A DNA stretch of 64,000 nucleotides from [Streptosporangium] indianense (GTDB lineage: Bacteria > Actinomycetota > Actinomycetes > Streptomycetales > Streptomycetaceae). The position numbers and the translations under genes were made by a program. The DNA lies in contig NZ_JAKEIO010000013.1 in NCBI RefSeq assembly GCF_021474405.1, positions 1 to 64,000 on the forward strand, in the 5' to 3' direction. How positions within the stretch are numbered: the stretch's first letter is position 1; the number at the start of each line of letters is the position of its first letter. Below the pieces are notes generated by a model. That model saw nothing but the letters and a program-made list of their open reading frames with translations, ran no database searches and was not told the DNA's origin. Positions 43,730-53,345 of the stretch are shown here, piece after piece.

Positions 43730-46700
43730 GTGATCGAGTCGTTCATCGACTTCTTCGAAGCACACGTGGCGGCGACCCCGCACGCCACGGCCGTCGTGTC
43801 CGCGACGGGCGAGCTCAGCTACCGCGACCTCGACGCCCTGGCCCGCCGCCAGGCGCGCGAACTGGCTGACAGGGGAGTGCGTCCGGGGGACCTGGTCGGC
43901 GTGTACGCCGAGCCCGGATCGGCGATGATCGCCGCGATCCTGGGCGTCCTCAAGGCGGGCGCCGCCTATGTGCCGCTCGACCCCGAGTACCCGGAGCAGC
44001 GGCTGGACTACCTGGTCGAGGACTCGGGCATGTCGGCGGTGCTCGCCGAGGAGCGCCTGGCCGCACGCCTGTCCGGCCGGGGGCTGCCCGTCGTCGGTGT
44101 CGCGAGCTCAGCCGACGCCGCGTCCGCGCCGGCCGTCGAGACGGTCCGCCGGGGCCCGGACGACCTCGTCTACGTCATCTACACGTCCGGTTCGACCGGC
44201 CGCCCCAAGGGCGTACGGGTCACCGAGGCCAACGTCGTCAACCTGCTGAAGGCCGTCGGCGAGAACTACAAGCTCTCCGCCCGGGACGTCACCGTCTTCA
44301 CGCACTCCTTCACGTTCGACGCGTCGGTGCTGGAGATCCTCGCCCCGCTCGCCTTCGGAGCGAAGCTGGTCGTCGCGGCCGCCGAGGAACGGCGGGACGC
44401 GGCGAAGCTCGTGGCCGCGGTCAAGCGGCACGGCGTGACGATCTGGGACATGGTGCCGGCCATGCTCGCCCAGGTCGTCGATCTGCCGGACTTCTCCGCC
44501 GACTGCGCCTCCCTGCGGCTGGCGATCTCCGGGGCGGACGTCCTGCCGCCCGGTCTGGCCCACCGGTTCCTGACCCTCGCGCCGTGGTGCGAGCTGCAGA
44601 ACCAGTACGGCCCGACCGAGGCGACCGTCATCACCACCGTCTGGCCCTGCACCACCGACACCGCGGCCGGTCCGGTGCCGATCGGATTCCCGATCGCCGG
44701 CACCTCCGTGCACGTCCTGGACGACCGGCTCGCGCCCCTCGCCCAGGGGGAGATCGGCGAGATCTACATCGGCGGCGCCGGCGTCACGGCCGGCTACCAC
44801 CGGCGCCCCGAGCTGACCGCGGAACGCTTCGTCACCGCCCCGGACGGCCGGCGCCTCTACCGCACCGGGGACCTCGGGCGTCTGCGCGCCGACGGGGCGC
44901 TGGAGTTCCAGGGCCGGGCCGACCGGCAGCTGGCCGTCCGCGGGTTCCGGGTGGAGCCCGGGGAGATCGAGGACGTCCTGTGCGCCGACCCGACCGTGCA
45001 GGCCGCGGCCGTGACCACCCGCGGCAGTGGCAACGACGTCCTGCTGGTCGCCTACGTCACCCCGGCCGCCGACGCGCAGATCCTGGTGCCCGCGCTCCGG
45101 CAGCACGTCCGCGACGCCCTGCCCGAGCACCTGCGGCCCAACGTCTACGTCGTCATGGCCGAGCTGCCGCTCGGGATCAGCGGCAAGGTGGACCACCGCG
45201 CGCTGCCCGCCCCGCCCTCCACCCGGCCCGAACTCTCGGTTCCCTACGCGGCACCGGGCGACCGGGAGGAGCAGCAGGTCGCCGCCACGGTGGCGCAGAT
45301 CCTGGGCCTGGACGAAGTCGGCGTCGACGACAACTTCTTCGAGCTCGGCGCGCACTCCCTGCTCGCGACGAAGATCATCACGCGGGTGCGGGCGGAGTTC
45401 CAGACCGACATCCCCGTGTCGGTCGTGTTCGAGCACCCGACCGTGGCCGGCCTGGTGGGCTGGCTGCGGGCCAACGCCGACTCCGCCACCAAGGTGCAGG
45501 GACCGACCCGCGCCGACCACACCGGCCTGATCCCGCTCTCGCTCCCGCAGGAGCAGGTGTGGTTCCTGGGCAAACTGGTGCCGGACAGCATCGCCTACGC
45601 CACGCAGGCCTATCTCGACCTGCACGGGCCGGTGTCGGTCGCGGTGCTGGAGGAGTCGCTCACCGAGATCGTCCGCCGCCACGAGCTGCTGCGCACCGCC
45701 TTCGTCGAGGGCGCCGACGGGATGCCGGAGCAGATCGTCCACCCACCCTTCCCGGTCAGCGTCCAGGTCGAGGACCTCAGCGGCGAGCCGGAGGAGATCC
45801 GGGAGATCCTGGCGCTCGACCGGATGCAGTCCATCGTGGCGCGGCCCTTCGACGTCGGCCGGCTGCCGCTGTTCCGCTGGGTGCTGTTCCGCCTGTCCGC
45901 CGACCACCACATGCTGCTGCTGGTCGAGCACCACTTCATCCACGACGGCTGGTCGTTCGGCGTCCTGATGCAGGAACTGCGCGAGTGCTACCGGGCGTTC
46001 GACGAGGGCGGCCGGCCCCGGCTGCCGGAACTGCCCGTCCAGTTCGCCGACTACGCGGTGTGGCAGCGGCAGTGGCTGGACGGCGAGGAAGCCGAACGGC
46101 AGTGGGAGTTCTGGCGGGAGAAGCTGCGCGGGGCCGAGGAACTGCTGCCCCTGCCGACGGACCGCCCACGCCCCCAGGTGCAGAGCCACCACGGCGACGT
46201 CGTGGTCATGCCGGTCCCGGCCGACCTCTACCGCAGCATCCGGCAGCTCGGCGCCGCCACGGGCGCCACCGGGTACATGGTCATGACGGCGATCTTCACC
46301 ATGCTGATGAACCGGTACTCCGGCAAGACCGACATGACCATCGCCATCTCCATGGCGAACCGGCGGTTCGAGTCGACCGAGCGGCTGATCGGCATGATGA
46401 TCAACGGCGGTCTGCTGCGCGCGGACCTGTCGGGCGACCCCACGTTCGGCGAACTGCGCGGCCGGATCACCGAGGCGGCCCTGGAGATCTACCGCCACCA
46501 GGACTTCCCGTTCTCGAAGCTGGTCGAGTACCTCAACCCCGAGCGCAACCTGGCGTACAACCCGCTCTACCAGGTCGCCTTCTCCTACCACGACGCGCGG
46601 GTGCCGCAGATGTCCCTGGGCGAAACCCCGGCGGAGATCCACTATCTGCAGAACTACAGCGCCAAGCACGACCTCGACGTCATCGTCATCCCGCGCGGCG

Positions 46701-46906
46701 AGCAGCTGGCGACGGTCCCCGGCTCCGACCCGGCCGACGAGGTGCTGATGGAGTGGATCTACTCCACCGACCTCTTCGACCGCCCGACCGTCGCGGCGAT
46801 GGCGGAGGACTTCGTCGAGCTCTGCCGACGCGTCGTCGACGCACCCGACAAGACCCTGTCCGAACTGGTCGGGCGCGCTGCCGCCGACCCCTCCGCGAAG
46901 GCGTGA
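43730..46906 (+). CDS. Non-ribosomal peptide synthetase, A-T-C
   Basis: This 1058-residue NRPS has three domains. Adenylation (about 8-490) shows YTSGSTGRPKG, YGPTEAT, YRTGDLGR and GKVDHRAL. The carrier domain has phosphopantetheine Ser543 in LGAHSL. Condensation (about 590-1035) has HHFIHDG (734-740). There is no leading C domain, so this is the starter module, and its C domain must accept the next carrier, on the following protein. The specificity residues I read by hand are D-A-L-D-I-G-Q-V-I-K, which I cannot match to a known substrate; Asp at the third-last pocket wall often goes with polar or basic side chains. GTG 43730 has AGGAG 7 bases upstream. Confidence 0.95.
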   Translation: MIESFIDFFEAHVAATPHATAVVSATGELSYRDLDALARRQARELADRGVRPGDLVGVYAEPGSAMIAAILGVLKAGAAYVPLDPEYPEQRLDYLVEDSGMSAVLAEERLAARLSGRGLPVVGVASSADAASAPAVETVRRGPDDLVYVIYTSGSTGRPKGVRVTEANVVNLLKAVGENYKLSARDVTVFTHSFTFDASVLEILAPLAFGAKLVVAAAEERRDAAKLVAAVKRHGVTIWDMVPAMLAQVVDLPDFSADCASLRLAISGADVLPPGLAHRFLTLAPWCELQNQYGPTEATVITTVWPCTTDTAAGPVPIGFPIAGTSVHVLDDRLAPLAQGEIGEIYIGGAGVTAGYHRRPELTAERFVTAPDGRRLYRTGDLGRLRADGALEFQGRADRQLAVRGFRVEPGEIEDVLCADPTVQAAAVTTRGSGNDVLLVAYVTPAADAQILVPALRQHVRDALPEHLRPNVYVVMAELPLGISGKVDHRALPAPPSTRPELSVPYAAPGDREEQQVAATVAQILGLDEVGVDDNFFELGAHSLLATKIITRVRAEFQTDIPVSVVFEHPTVAGLVGWLRANADSATKVQGPTRADHTGLIPLSLPQEQVWFLGKLVPDSIAYATQAYLDLHGPVSVAVLEESLTEIVRRHELLRTAFVEGADGMPEQIVHPPFPVSVQVEDLSGEPEEIREILALDRMQSIVARPFDVGRLPLFRWVLFRLSADHHMLLLVEHHFIHDGWSFGVLMQELRECYRAFDEGGRPRLPELPVQFADYAVWQRQWLDGEEAERQWEFWREKLRGAEELLPLPTDRPRPQVQSHHGDVVVMPVPADLYRSIRQLGAATGATGYMVMTAIFTMLMNRYSGKTDMTIAISMANRRFESTERLIGMMINGGLLRADLSGDPTFGELRGRITEAALEIYRHQDFPFSKLVEYLNPERNLAYNPLYQVAFSYHDARVPQMSLGETPAEIHYLQNYSAKHDLDVIVIPRGEQLATVPGSDPADEVLMEWIYSTDLFDRPTVAAMAEDFVELCRRVVDAPDKTLSELVGRAAADPSAKA

Positions 46907-46908
46907 CC

Positions 46909-49900
46909 ATGAACAGCCTTGACGTTGCCTCCGAGACCACGGCCGTCGCCCTCTTCGAACAGCACGCCGCGCACCGCCCGGACGCGGTCGCCCTGGAATT
47001 CGGCGCGGAGCAGGTGAGCTACGGCGAACTGGACGCGTGGGCGTCGCTCATCGCCCGGGGCCTGACCGGGGCCGGCGCGGGCGCGCCCGCCGTGGTCGGC
47101 ATCATGGCCCACCCCGGGCCCGAGATGGTCGCCGCGACCATCGCCGTGCTGAAGACGGGGGCGGCCTACGTACCGCTCGACCCCTGCTACCCGCGCGAGC
47201 GGCTGGCCTTCCTCGTGGCCGATTCCGGCATCACCTCGATCCTCGTCCAGGCGGACCTGCCGGACGGCGCCGCCGGGCTGTCGGTGCCCGTGACGGCGGT
47301 GCCGGACCGGTCCGCGGCGGACGGGGCGGCGCAACCGCCGCTGCGCGGCACGGCCGGACCCGACGACCTGGCGTACGTCATCTACACCTCGGGGACCACG
47401 GGCAACCCCAAGGGCGTCGAGGTGACCCACGGGAACCTCGCCAACACCCTGGACGTGATCCGCGAGCACAGCGGCTACGGCCCGCAGGACGTCGGCCTGC
47501 TGAAGTACTCGTTCAGCTTCGACTCGTCCGTGATCGAGATCTTCGCCCCGCTGACCAGCGGAGCCCGCCTCGTCATCGCGGCGGCCGACGAACGCAAGGA
47601 CCCCTTCCGGCTGGCGGAGCTCATCGGCACCCACCGGGTCACCCAGCTCGACTCCGTGCCGCTGCTGCTGGCGCAGATCCTGGAGGCCCCGGGCGCGGCG
47701 CAGGCCCTCGCCTCGCTGCGGGTCGTCGTCTCCGGCGGCGACGTGCTGCGGCCCGAGATGGTGAAGCGGTTCTTCGAGCTGCTGCCGGACACCGCCCTGC
47801 AGAACCACTACGGGCCGACCGAGACCACCAACGACTCCACGATCTGGTACGTCGACCCGGCCGCCGCGGACGAGTCGGTGCCGATCGGCTTCCCGGTCCG
47901 CAACACCTTCGTCTACCTGCTCGACGAGCAGCGCGACCCGGTGCCGCAGGGCACCGTCGGCGAGATCTACATCGGCGGCGCCGGCATCGCCCGCGGCTAC
48001 CGCAACCAGCCCCACCTCACCGCCGAGCGCTTCCTGCCGGACCCGTTCACCGCCGGCTCGCCCCGCATGTACCGGACCGGCGACCTGGGCCGGCTCCGGG
48101 CCGACGGCGCGATCGAGTTCCAGGGCCGGGCCGACCGGCAGCTGAGCATGCGGGGCTTCCGGGTCGAGCCGGAGGAGATCGAGGCCGCGCTCATGAAGGA
48201 CCCGACGGTGGCCCTCGCGGCGGTGACCGCGGGTGCCTCCTCGGCCGACCAGCGACTCGTCGCCTACGTGACCGCGGAGGACGCCGAGCGGGCGCCCGAC
48301 CCCACCGCACTGCGCGCCCACATGGCGGAGCTGCTGCCGGCGCACCTGGTGCCGACCCACTACGTGGTCCTCGACGAGCTGCCGCTCAACGCGAACGGGA
48401 AGGTCGACCACCGGGCCCTGCCCGAGCCCGGCGGCGAGCGGCCCGAGCTGCGCACCGCCTACGTGGCGGCGTCGACCGAGACGCAGCGACGGGTGGTGAC
48501 CGTCTGGCAGGACGTGCTGAACATCGAGCCCATCGGCGTGGACGACAACTTCTTCGAGCTGGGCGGCCACTCGATCCTCGCGATCAAGGTCGTGGGCCGG
48601 CTGCGCGCCGCCTACGGTGAGCAGCTGCCGATGTCGGCGATCTTCGAGAATCCGACCCCCGGACGGCTCGCCAAGGCGATCGAGGAGCGCGGGACCGCCG
48701 CGCCGCGGGCGACCGACGACACCCTGCGCCACGTGCTGCACGCGGACGCCGAGTCGACGCTCGACCCGGTGGTCACCACCGGCGCCGACCTGGCCCGGAT
48801 GCGGGCACCGGAGCACATCCTGCTCACGGGCGCCGGTGACTTCATCGGGGGCCACCTCCTCGCCGAACTGCTCCGGCGCACGTCGGCGACGGTGACCTGC
48901 CTGATCGGCGAGGCCGACGAGCGGCGCGCGAAGGCCCGTCTGGCCGCGACCCTGCACACGTGCGGTATCCGGCTGTCACGGCCGCAGGACGTGTCGGTCC
49001 TCGCCGGTGATCTCCGGCTGCCCCGCTTCGGCCTGGGCGAACGGCAGTGGGAGGAGCTGGCGCACCGCGTCGACGTGGTCTTCCACCACGGGGCGACGGA
49101 GAACCTGGCGCAGCCCTACACCGCGCTGCGTGCCGCCAACGTGTCCGCCACGCGCGAGGCGATCCGTTTCGCGGCCCTCGGCAAGGTCAAGGCCCTCCAC
49201 TTCACTTCCACCGTCTCGGTCATGCCGTGGAAGGCGGGCCCGGCGGAGCACATCTGGCCCGAGACCCCGGTGCAGAACCCGGACGGCCTGGACTACGGCT
49301 TCGCCCAGTCCAAGTGGGTCGCCGAACAGCTGGTGGCCGGTGCGCAGAAGGCCGGCCTCCCGGCGACGGTGCTGCGGATCGGACGCGTCGTCGGGTCGGC
49401 GGCCAGCGGGCGCTGGCCCGAGGACGACCTGGCGCGAATGCTCGTCGTCGGCGGGGCCCAGCTCGGTGCCGTGCCCCGGCGCGCGGTCGCGGAGCCCTGG
49501 CTCACCGCCGAGTTCGCCGTATCCGCCCTGTGCTCCATCGCCTTGGGCGACGATGTCTTCGGACGGGTGTTCCACGTCGTCGACGGAACGGTGGTGAACT
49601 CCGACCTGATGGCCGGCTGGATCAGGGACTGCGGCTTCGACGTGGAGGTGCTCCCGCCCGGCGAGTGGCTCGCGAAGCTCGCCGGGCAGCCCGAGAACGC
49701 GGCGTTCGCGCTGCTCGGAGTGCTCGACGAGGACAGCGAGTCGGCGTCGGGGCGCGACCGGCGGCCGGACAACCCCTTCGCCCGGGACAACACCCGGGCC
49801 GTGCTGGGCCGGCCGGAGCCCGGCTGGACGATGACCGGTGAACTGGTCCGCCGCCTGCTCGACTCGGCCGTGCTCAGCGGCGAACTGCCGCAGCCCGCAC

Positions 49901-49911
49901 CGACGCGCTGA
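46909..49911 (+). CDS. Non-ribosomal peptide synthetase, A-T-reductase-like (R) release domain
   Basis: This 1000-residue NRPS has adenylation (about 10-510; YTSGTTGNPKG, YGPTETT, YRTGDLGR), a carrier with Ser555 in LGGHSI, and a C-terminal NAD(P)-dependent thioester-reductase fold (about 635-985). The R domain deviates at two key sites: the nucleotide loop reads GAGDFIG (641-647) with Asp644 where GxxGxxG expects Gly, and the catalytic YxxxK reads FAQSK (798-802), with Phe in place of Tyr. The Ser/Thr in TSTVSV is kept. The hand-read specificity string is D-S-I-D-V-G-H-N-D-K, no known match. It starts two bases after the A-T-C gene, so the pair acts as one A-T-C-A-T-R line making a dipeptide. 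Confidence 0.93.
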   Translation: MNSLDVASETTAVALFEQHAAHRPDAVALEFGAEQVSYGELDAWASLIARGLTGAGAGAPAVVGIMAHPGPEMVAATIAVLKTGAAYVPLDPCYPRERLAFLVADSGITSILVQADLPDGAAGLSVPVTAVPDRSAADGAAQPPLRGTAGPDDLAYVIYTSGTTGNPKGVEVTHGNLANTLDVIREHSGYGPQDVGLLKYSFSFDSSVIEIFAPLTSGARLVIAAADERKDPFRLAELIGTHRVTQLDSVPLLLAQILEAPGAAQALASLRVVVSGGDVLRPEMVKRFFELLPDTALQNHYGPTETTNDSTIWYVDPAAADESVPIGFPVRNTFVYLLDEQRDPVPQGTVGEIYIGGAGIARGYRNQPHLTAERFLPDPFTAGSPRMYRTGDLGRLRADGAIEFQGRADRQLSMRGFRVEPEEIEAALMKDPTVALAAVTAGASSADQRLVAYVTAEDAERAPDPTALRAHMAELLPAHLVPTHYVVLDELPLNANGKVDHRALPEPGGERPELRTAYVAASTETQRRVVTVWQDVLNIEPIGVDDNFFELGGHSILAIKVVGRLRAAYGEQLPMSAIFENPTPGRLAKAIEERGTAAPRATDDTLRHVLHADAESTLDPVVTTGADLARMRAPEHILLTGAGDFIGGHLLAELLRRTSATVTCLIGEADERRAKARLAATLHTCGIRLSRPQDVSVLAGDLRLPRFGLGERQWEELAHRVDVVFHHGATENLAQPYTALRAANVSATREAIRFAALGKVKALHFTSTVSVMPWKAGPAEHIWPETPVQNPDGLDYGFAQSKWVAEQLVAGAQKAGLPATVLRIGRVVGSAASGRWPEDDLARMLVVGGAQLGAVPRRAVAEPWLTAEFAVSALCSIALGDDVFGRVFHVVDGTVVNSDLMAGWIRDCGFDVEVLPPGEWLAKLAGQPENAAFALLGVLDEDSESASGRDRRPDNPFARDNTRAVLGRPEPGWTMTGELVRRLLDSAVLSGELPQPAPTR

Positions 49912-49937
49912 CCCTTCCGCCCATCCCGCCGACCGGT

Positions 49938-49963
49938 CCGGCCCGTCCCCCGCGAGGGGCCGG
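49938..49963 (+). terminator. Intra-operon hairpin, possible attenuator
   Basis: CCGGCCC (49938-49944) and GGGCCGG (49957-49963) form a 7-bp stem in the only sizeable gap (88 bases) inside the cluster transcript. There is no T-run. It could lower transcription of the downstream ligase, export and kinase genes or act as an mRNA processing point. Confidence 0.4.
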
Positions 49964-49999
49964 CCGGCCGGTGGCACAGACTTCAGTGAGGACGACCAC

Positions 50000-51250
50000 G
50001 TGCGTGACGACGTCATGACCCCGGGGGCCGCAAGCGAGTGGGTCGCGGACAGGATCCGTGACTTCTGCGAACGCTACAAGGACGGGAACGGCGAGAAACT
50101 CCTGCCGCTCGGCGCCGCCGTGCCGCTGACCGGCTACCGCCTCGACGAGGTGCGCTCGGGGGTGCCGGAGATCCTGCGCGCCAAGGGGGTCATCCTCCGC
50201 CACCTGCTGTCCGTCCTGGACAGGCCGGCCGTGCTGCGGATGTTCGGGGTCCCCCCGGAGCTCGTCCCGTGGATGCCGGTGCTCGACGACCCCGAGGGCT
50301 ACGACTGCCCGGTCATGCGCGTCGACCTCATCCCCCTCACGGACGGCTCGGTCCGTATCTGCGAGCTGAACCTGGACTCGAGCGTCGGTGGCCCGGAGAC
50401 GGGCGAGTTCCGCCGCTACGAGGAGCTGGCGGCAGGCCTGCCGCTGACCCCCACCCCGTACGAGCAGCTGGCGCGCCAGCTGGTGCCGGTCATCCGGGAG
50501 AAGCGCCTGAACAAGGTCTGCCTGCTGGACTGGAGCACGTGGGAGGGCTACGGCCAGTTCGATTTGGAGTGGATGCGGGAGACGCTGGCACACCAACTCC
50601 CCGCCGGGATCGAGGTGTTCCTGGCGACCGAGAAGTCGGGCGCCGAACGCATCGACGCACAGACCCTCGTCTACCGGGTGTTCATGGCCGACGACGCGCT
50701 GGGCGACGTGGACTTCGTCGCCGGGGTGTTCGACAGGGCCGGGCACGTGATCGGCGACTTCTCCGGCGAGGTCATCGGAAGCAAGGTGTGGATGGGGCTG
50801 CTCCACGACCCCGAGTACCGGGCGCTGCTGCCGGAGTCGACGTGCGAGGCGATCGACGCCCTCGTGCCGCGGACGCATGTCGTCACGGCGGAGAACATCG
50901 ACGGGCTGATCGCCGGCAGGTCCGGCTGGTTCTTCAAGTCGGCCGCGGACTTCGGCGGCGCCGGAGTCGTCGACGGCCGCACGGTGAGCGAGGCCGAGCT
51001 GCGTGAGCGGCTCGCGGGTGACAACCGGGGCAGCTGGATCGCCCAGGAGGTCGTCGAGCCCGCCTCGTTCGACGTCCGGCCGCTGGGCTCGGCGGAGCTG
51101 GTGTCCCGGCAGTGCGTCCTCGGCCTCTACCGCTACGGCGGGAGGTGGTCCGGATGCTTCCTGCGGAGCGGGTCCGGTTCCTCCGTCATCAACATGTCCG
51201 CCGGCGCGTCCGTCAGCTGGGCTTACGAGGTGCCTTCCGTTGAGGCGTGA
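50000..51250 (+). CDS. Circularly permuted ATP-grasp-like protein (possible amide ligase)
   Basis: This 416-residue protein resembles the circularly permuted ATP-grasp group (glutathionylspermidine synthetase-like and related carboxylate-amine ligases). Visible elements are MRVDLIPLTDGSVRICELNLDSSVGG (about 104-130), an ATP-contact segment SGWFFKSAADFGGAGVVDG, WIAQEVVEPASFDV, and a closing metal-binding stretch RSGSGSSVINMSAG. It may form an amide bond on the dipeptide or on a building block. I use GTG 50000, with GAGGA 7 bases upstream; ATG 50015 is possible. The next gene overlaps its end. The family assignment is by pattern only. Confidence 0.7.
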   Translation: MRDDVMTPGAASEWVADRIRDFCERYKDGNGEKLLPLGAAVPLTGYRLDEVRSGVPEILRAKGVILRHLLSVLDRPAVLRMFGVPPELVPWMPVLDDPEGYDCPVMRVDLIPLTDGSVRICELNLDSSVGGPETGEFRRYEELAAGLPLTPTPYEQLARQLVPVIREKRLNKVCLLDWSTWEGYGQFDLEWMRETLAHQLPAGIEVFLATEKSGAERIDAQTLVYRVFMADDALGDVDFVAGVFDRAGHVIGDFSGEVIGSKVWMGLLHDPEYRALLPESTCEAIDALVPRTHVVTAENIDGLIAGRSGWFFKSAADFGGAGVVDGRTVSEAELRERLAGDNRGSWIAQEVVEPASFDVRPLGSAELVSRQCVLGLYRYGGRWSGCFLRSGSGSSVINMSAGASVSWAYEVPSVEA

Positions 51251-52457
51251 ACTCAGGCAGCTGCTGGCTGCCGACACCTTCGTCCGGCTCACCGGACTGG
51301 CGTACTACACCGTCTTCACGGCCGGCATCTACCAGCTGACCGGGCGGGTCGCCGACGTCGGACTGATCGGCGCCGCCACCCTGCTGCCGGCACTGCTCAT
51401 GGTGGTGACCGCCGGCCGGCTCACCGCGTGGCTCACGGCACGGCGGACCCTGATCCACTTCACCGTAGGCCGTGTCGTGCTCTTCGCCGGAGCGGCCCTG
51501 CTGCCGATGACGGCCATGAACCTGCTGGTGGTCGCCGGCCTGAACAGCCTGATCCACCAGGCCGTCCTCAGCGCCAAGCGCACCTTCGACGCGGATGTGC
51601 TGCACGAGCACGAGCGCACGCCCTACAACGCGCAGCGGACGATGATCGGCAACGTCCTCGTGATCGTCGCGCCGCCGCTGGGAGGCGTCGCGGTGACCAT
51701 GCTGGGACCGACCTGGAGCCTGGTGATCGGAGCGGCGCTCGGCGTCGCCGTCCTGCCGCTGCTGGTCGCGCTGAAGGCCGTTCCCTCGGCGCCGCACGTG
51801 GAGGAGGAAGAGGGCTCGGTCAGCGCGTCCGCCTCACTGCTCCATCTGTTCGGGATGCCGCAGGTGCTGTCGATGGTGACGACCTACTGTCTCGTGGTCA
51901 TCATCCTGGAAGTGGAGTCGCCGCTGATGTTCCCCTTCGCGGAACAGGCCTACGGGCTCGACGGCAGTTTCACCGGACTGCTGCTCGGCCTCGGCGGCCT
52001 GGGCGGCATCGTGGGAGCCATCCTGACCCAGCGCTTCCCGCGCGTGTTCACCGACGCGTCCCTGTCCTGGATGATCGTCTTCGACGGCCTGGTGTTCTTC
52101 GCCTTCACCCAGGCGGACTCGGTGCCCCTCGCCTGTGCGCTGTTCACGCTGCTCGGGGCGATGGGCTCGGTGAGCATCGTGCTGGTCGAGGGAGCGGTCC
52201 AGGAGCACGTGGCCTCGGCGCACCGGCCGTTCGTCTTCTCCGTCATGCAGTTCGCCGGCGGCGCCGGGGGAGCCGCGCTCGCGGTCGTCGCCGCCTACAT
52301 CGCCGACGCGGTGGGGGCGAAGTCCGTCCTGGCGTGGTGCGCGTTGATCGAGGTCGCCGCCGGACTCGCCTGCGCCCTCGTATGGCAGACCGTGCGGAAG
52401 CGGCCGGTGCCCGAGACAGCGGCCGAGCCGGCGGTGGCCCGGGTCACGGAGTCCTGA
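51240..52457 (+). CDS. MFS exporter of the peptide cluster
   Basis: This 405-residue membrane protein has about 11-12 helices in the MFS enterobactin-exporter-like (MFS_3) arrangement, with VLHEHERTPYNAQRTMIGNVLVIVAPPLGG resembling the loop and helix that follow TM4-5 in that group. The likely start is TTG 51240, with GAGG 9 bases upstream; it overlaps the end of the ATP-grasp gene by 11 bases, so the two are translationally coupled. It probably exports the cluster product and contributes to self-protection. Confidence 0.88.
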   Translation: MRRELRQLLAADTFVRLTGLAYYTVFTAGIYQLTGRVADVGLIGAATLLPALLMVVTAGRLTAWLTARRTLIHFTVGRVVLFAGAALLPMTAMNLLVVAGLNSLIHQAVLSAKRTFDADVLHEHERTPYNAQRTMIGNVLVIVAPPLGGVAVTMLGPTWSLVIGAALGVAVLPLLVALKAVPSAPHVEEEEGSVSASASLLHLFGMPQVLSMVTTYCLVVIILEVESPLMFPFAEQAYGLDGSFTGLLLGLGGLGGIVGAILTQRFPRVFTDASLSWMIVFDGLVFFAFTQADSVPLACALFTLLGAMGSVSIVLVEGAVQEHVASAHRPFVFSVMQFAGGAGGAALAVVAAYIADAVGAKSVLAWCALIEVAAGLACALVWQTVRKRPVPETAAEPAVARVTES

Positions 52458-52483
52458 CAGCGACGTCCCGGAGGGGAGGGCCA

Positions 52484-53344
52484 GTGGGCCGGAACGACTG
52501 GCGGATCCTGTTGATCGAACCGGAGCCTTCCTTGCTCGCGGCGGCAAGGGCACGGGGCTTTGAGACATGGTCGCTCCGGAGCCCCGGCGCGGACCCGGAC
52601 GCGCTCCGGGCGCGCATCGTCGAGACGGCCCGCGTCCACGGCATCCGCCACGTCCTCTACGTCGGCGACCGCCCGGCCCTCCACCACGCCGTCGAGGAGG
52701 CCCTGGTGCTGGTGTCCCCGGGGCGGGCCGCCTCCCTGCACACACTCCAGGACCCGGCCACGATGCGGCGGACCCTGAACCAGGCCGGTGTCTCGGTGGT
52801 CAACGCGGTGGTGGTGGCCTCCATGGGCGCGGCACGCGTCTGGCTGGAGAGCCTGCGCCATCCGGCGGTCGTCAAGACCGGCCCCGGACGCGGCATCGAC
52901 ATCATCCGGGACCCCGGCGCCGTGGAGGCGTGGGTGGCCGGCCGGCCCTCGCTGCCCTGTGTCATAGAGGAGTTCCTGGAGGGACCGCGCCTCATCGTGG
53001 ACACCTTCACCCATGCCGGGGCGCACCACGTCCTCGGCATGACCGCCGCCGGCCTCGCCGACGGCCCTCTCGTCCATCCCGCCGACCTGGCGGATCTGCC
53101 CGCGGCGGCGGCCCGGGCCACCGTGCGCGCCCTGCTCGACCTCAGCGGTCTGGACAGCGGGCGGGTCCGCACCCATGTGGTCCTCACCTCGCAGGGCCCG
53201 CGGATCGCCAGCGCCCAGGCGTCCCCCGTCCCCGGGCCGGTCGCCCGCCTCCGGGAGGCCGTCACCGGCCAGGACCCGGGTGCCGAGGTGCTGGCCGTGC
53301 TGGCCAAGGGGGCGGACCCCCGATTCCTCGCAGGACGTGATTGA
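52484..53344 (+). CDS. Short ATP-grasp-like protein
   Basis: This 286-residue protein has the N-terminal layout of L-amino acid ligases/ATP-grasp enzymes: RNDWRILLIEPEPSLLAAARARGFE, then a second Rossmann strand VLYVGDRPALHHAVEEALV, a lid region (ATMRRTLNQAGV), the ATP Lys in HPAVVKTGPGRGI and VIEEFLEGPRLIVDTF. The C-terminal metal-binding residues typical of ATP-grasp (ENxR) are not evident and the protein is about 100 residues shorter than usual, so it may be a degenerate or partner subunit. GTG 52484 has GGGGAGGG 4-5 bases upstream. The following kinase gene begins one base after its stop. Confidence 0.68.
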   Translation: MGRNDWRILLIEPEPSLLAAARARGFETWSLRSPGADPDALRARIVETARVHGIRHVLYVGDRPALHHAVEEALVLVSPGRAASLHTLQDPATMRRTLNQAGVSVVNAVVVASMGAARVWLESLRHPAVVKTGPGRGIDIIRDPGAVEAWVAGRPSLPCVIEEFLEGPRLIVDTFTHAGAHHVLGMTAAGLADGPLVHPADLADLPAAAARATVRALLDLSGLDSGRVRTHVVLTSQGPRIASAQASPVPGPVARLREAVTGQDPGAEVLAVLAKGADPRFLAGRD

Positions 53345-53345
53345 C

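Noticed and set aside
44584..46908. Upstream extension of the A-T-R NRPS frame
   Set aside because: It overlaps the A-T-C gene in another frame. The true start is ATG 46909, two bases after the previous stop.
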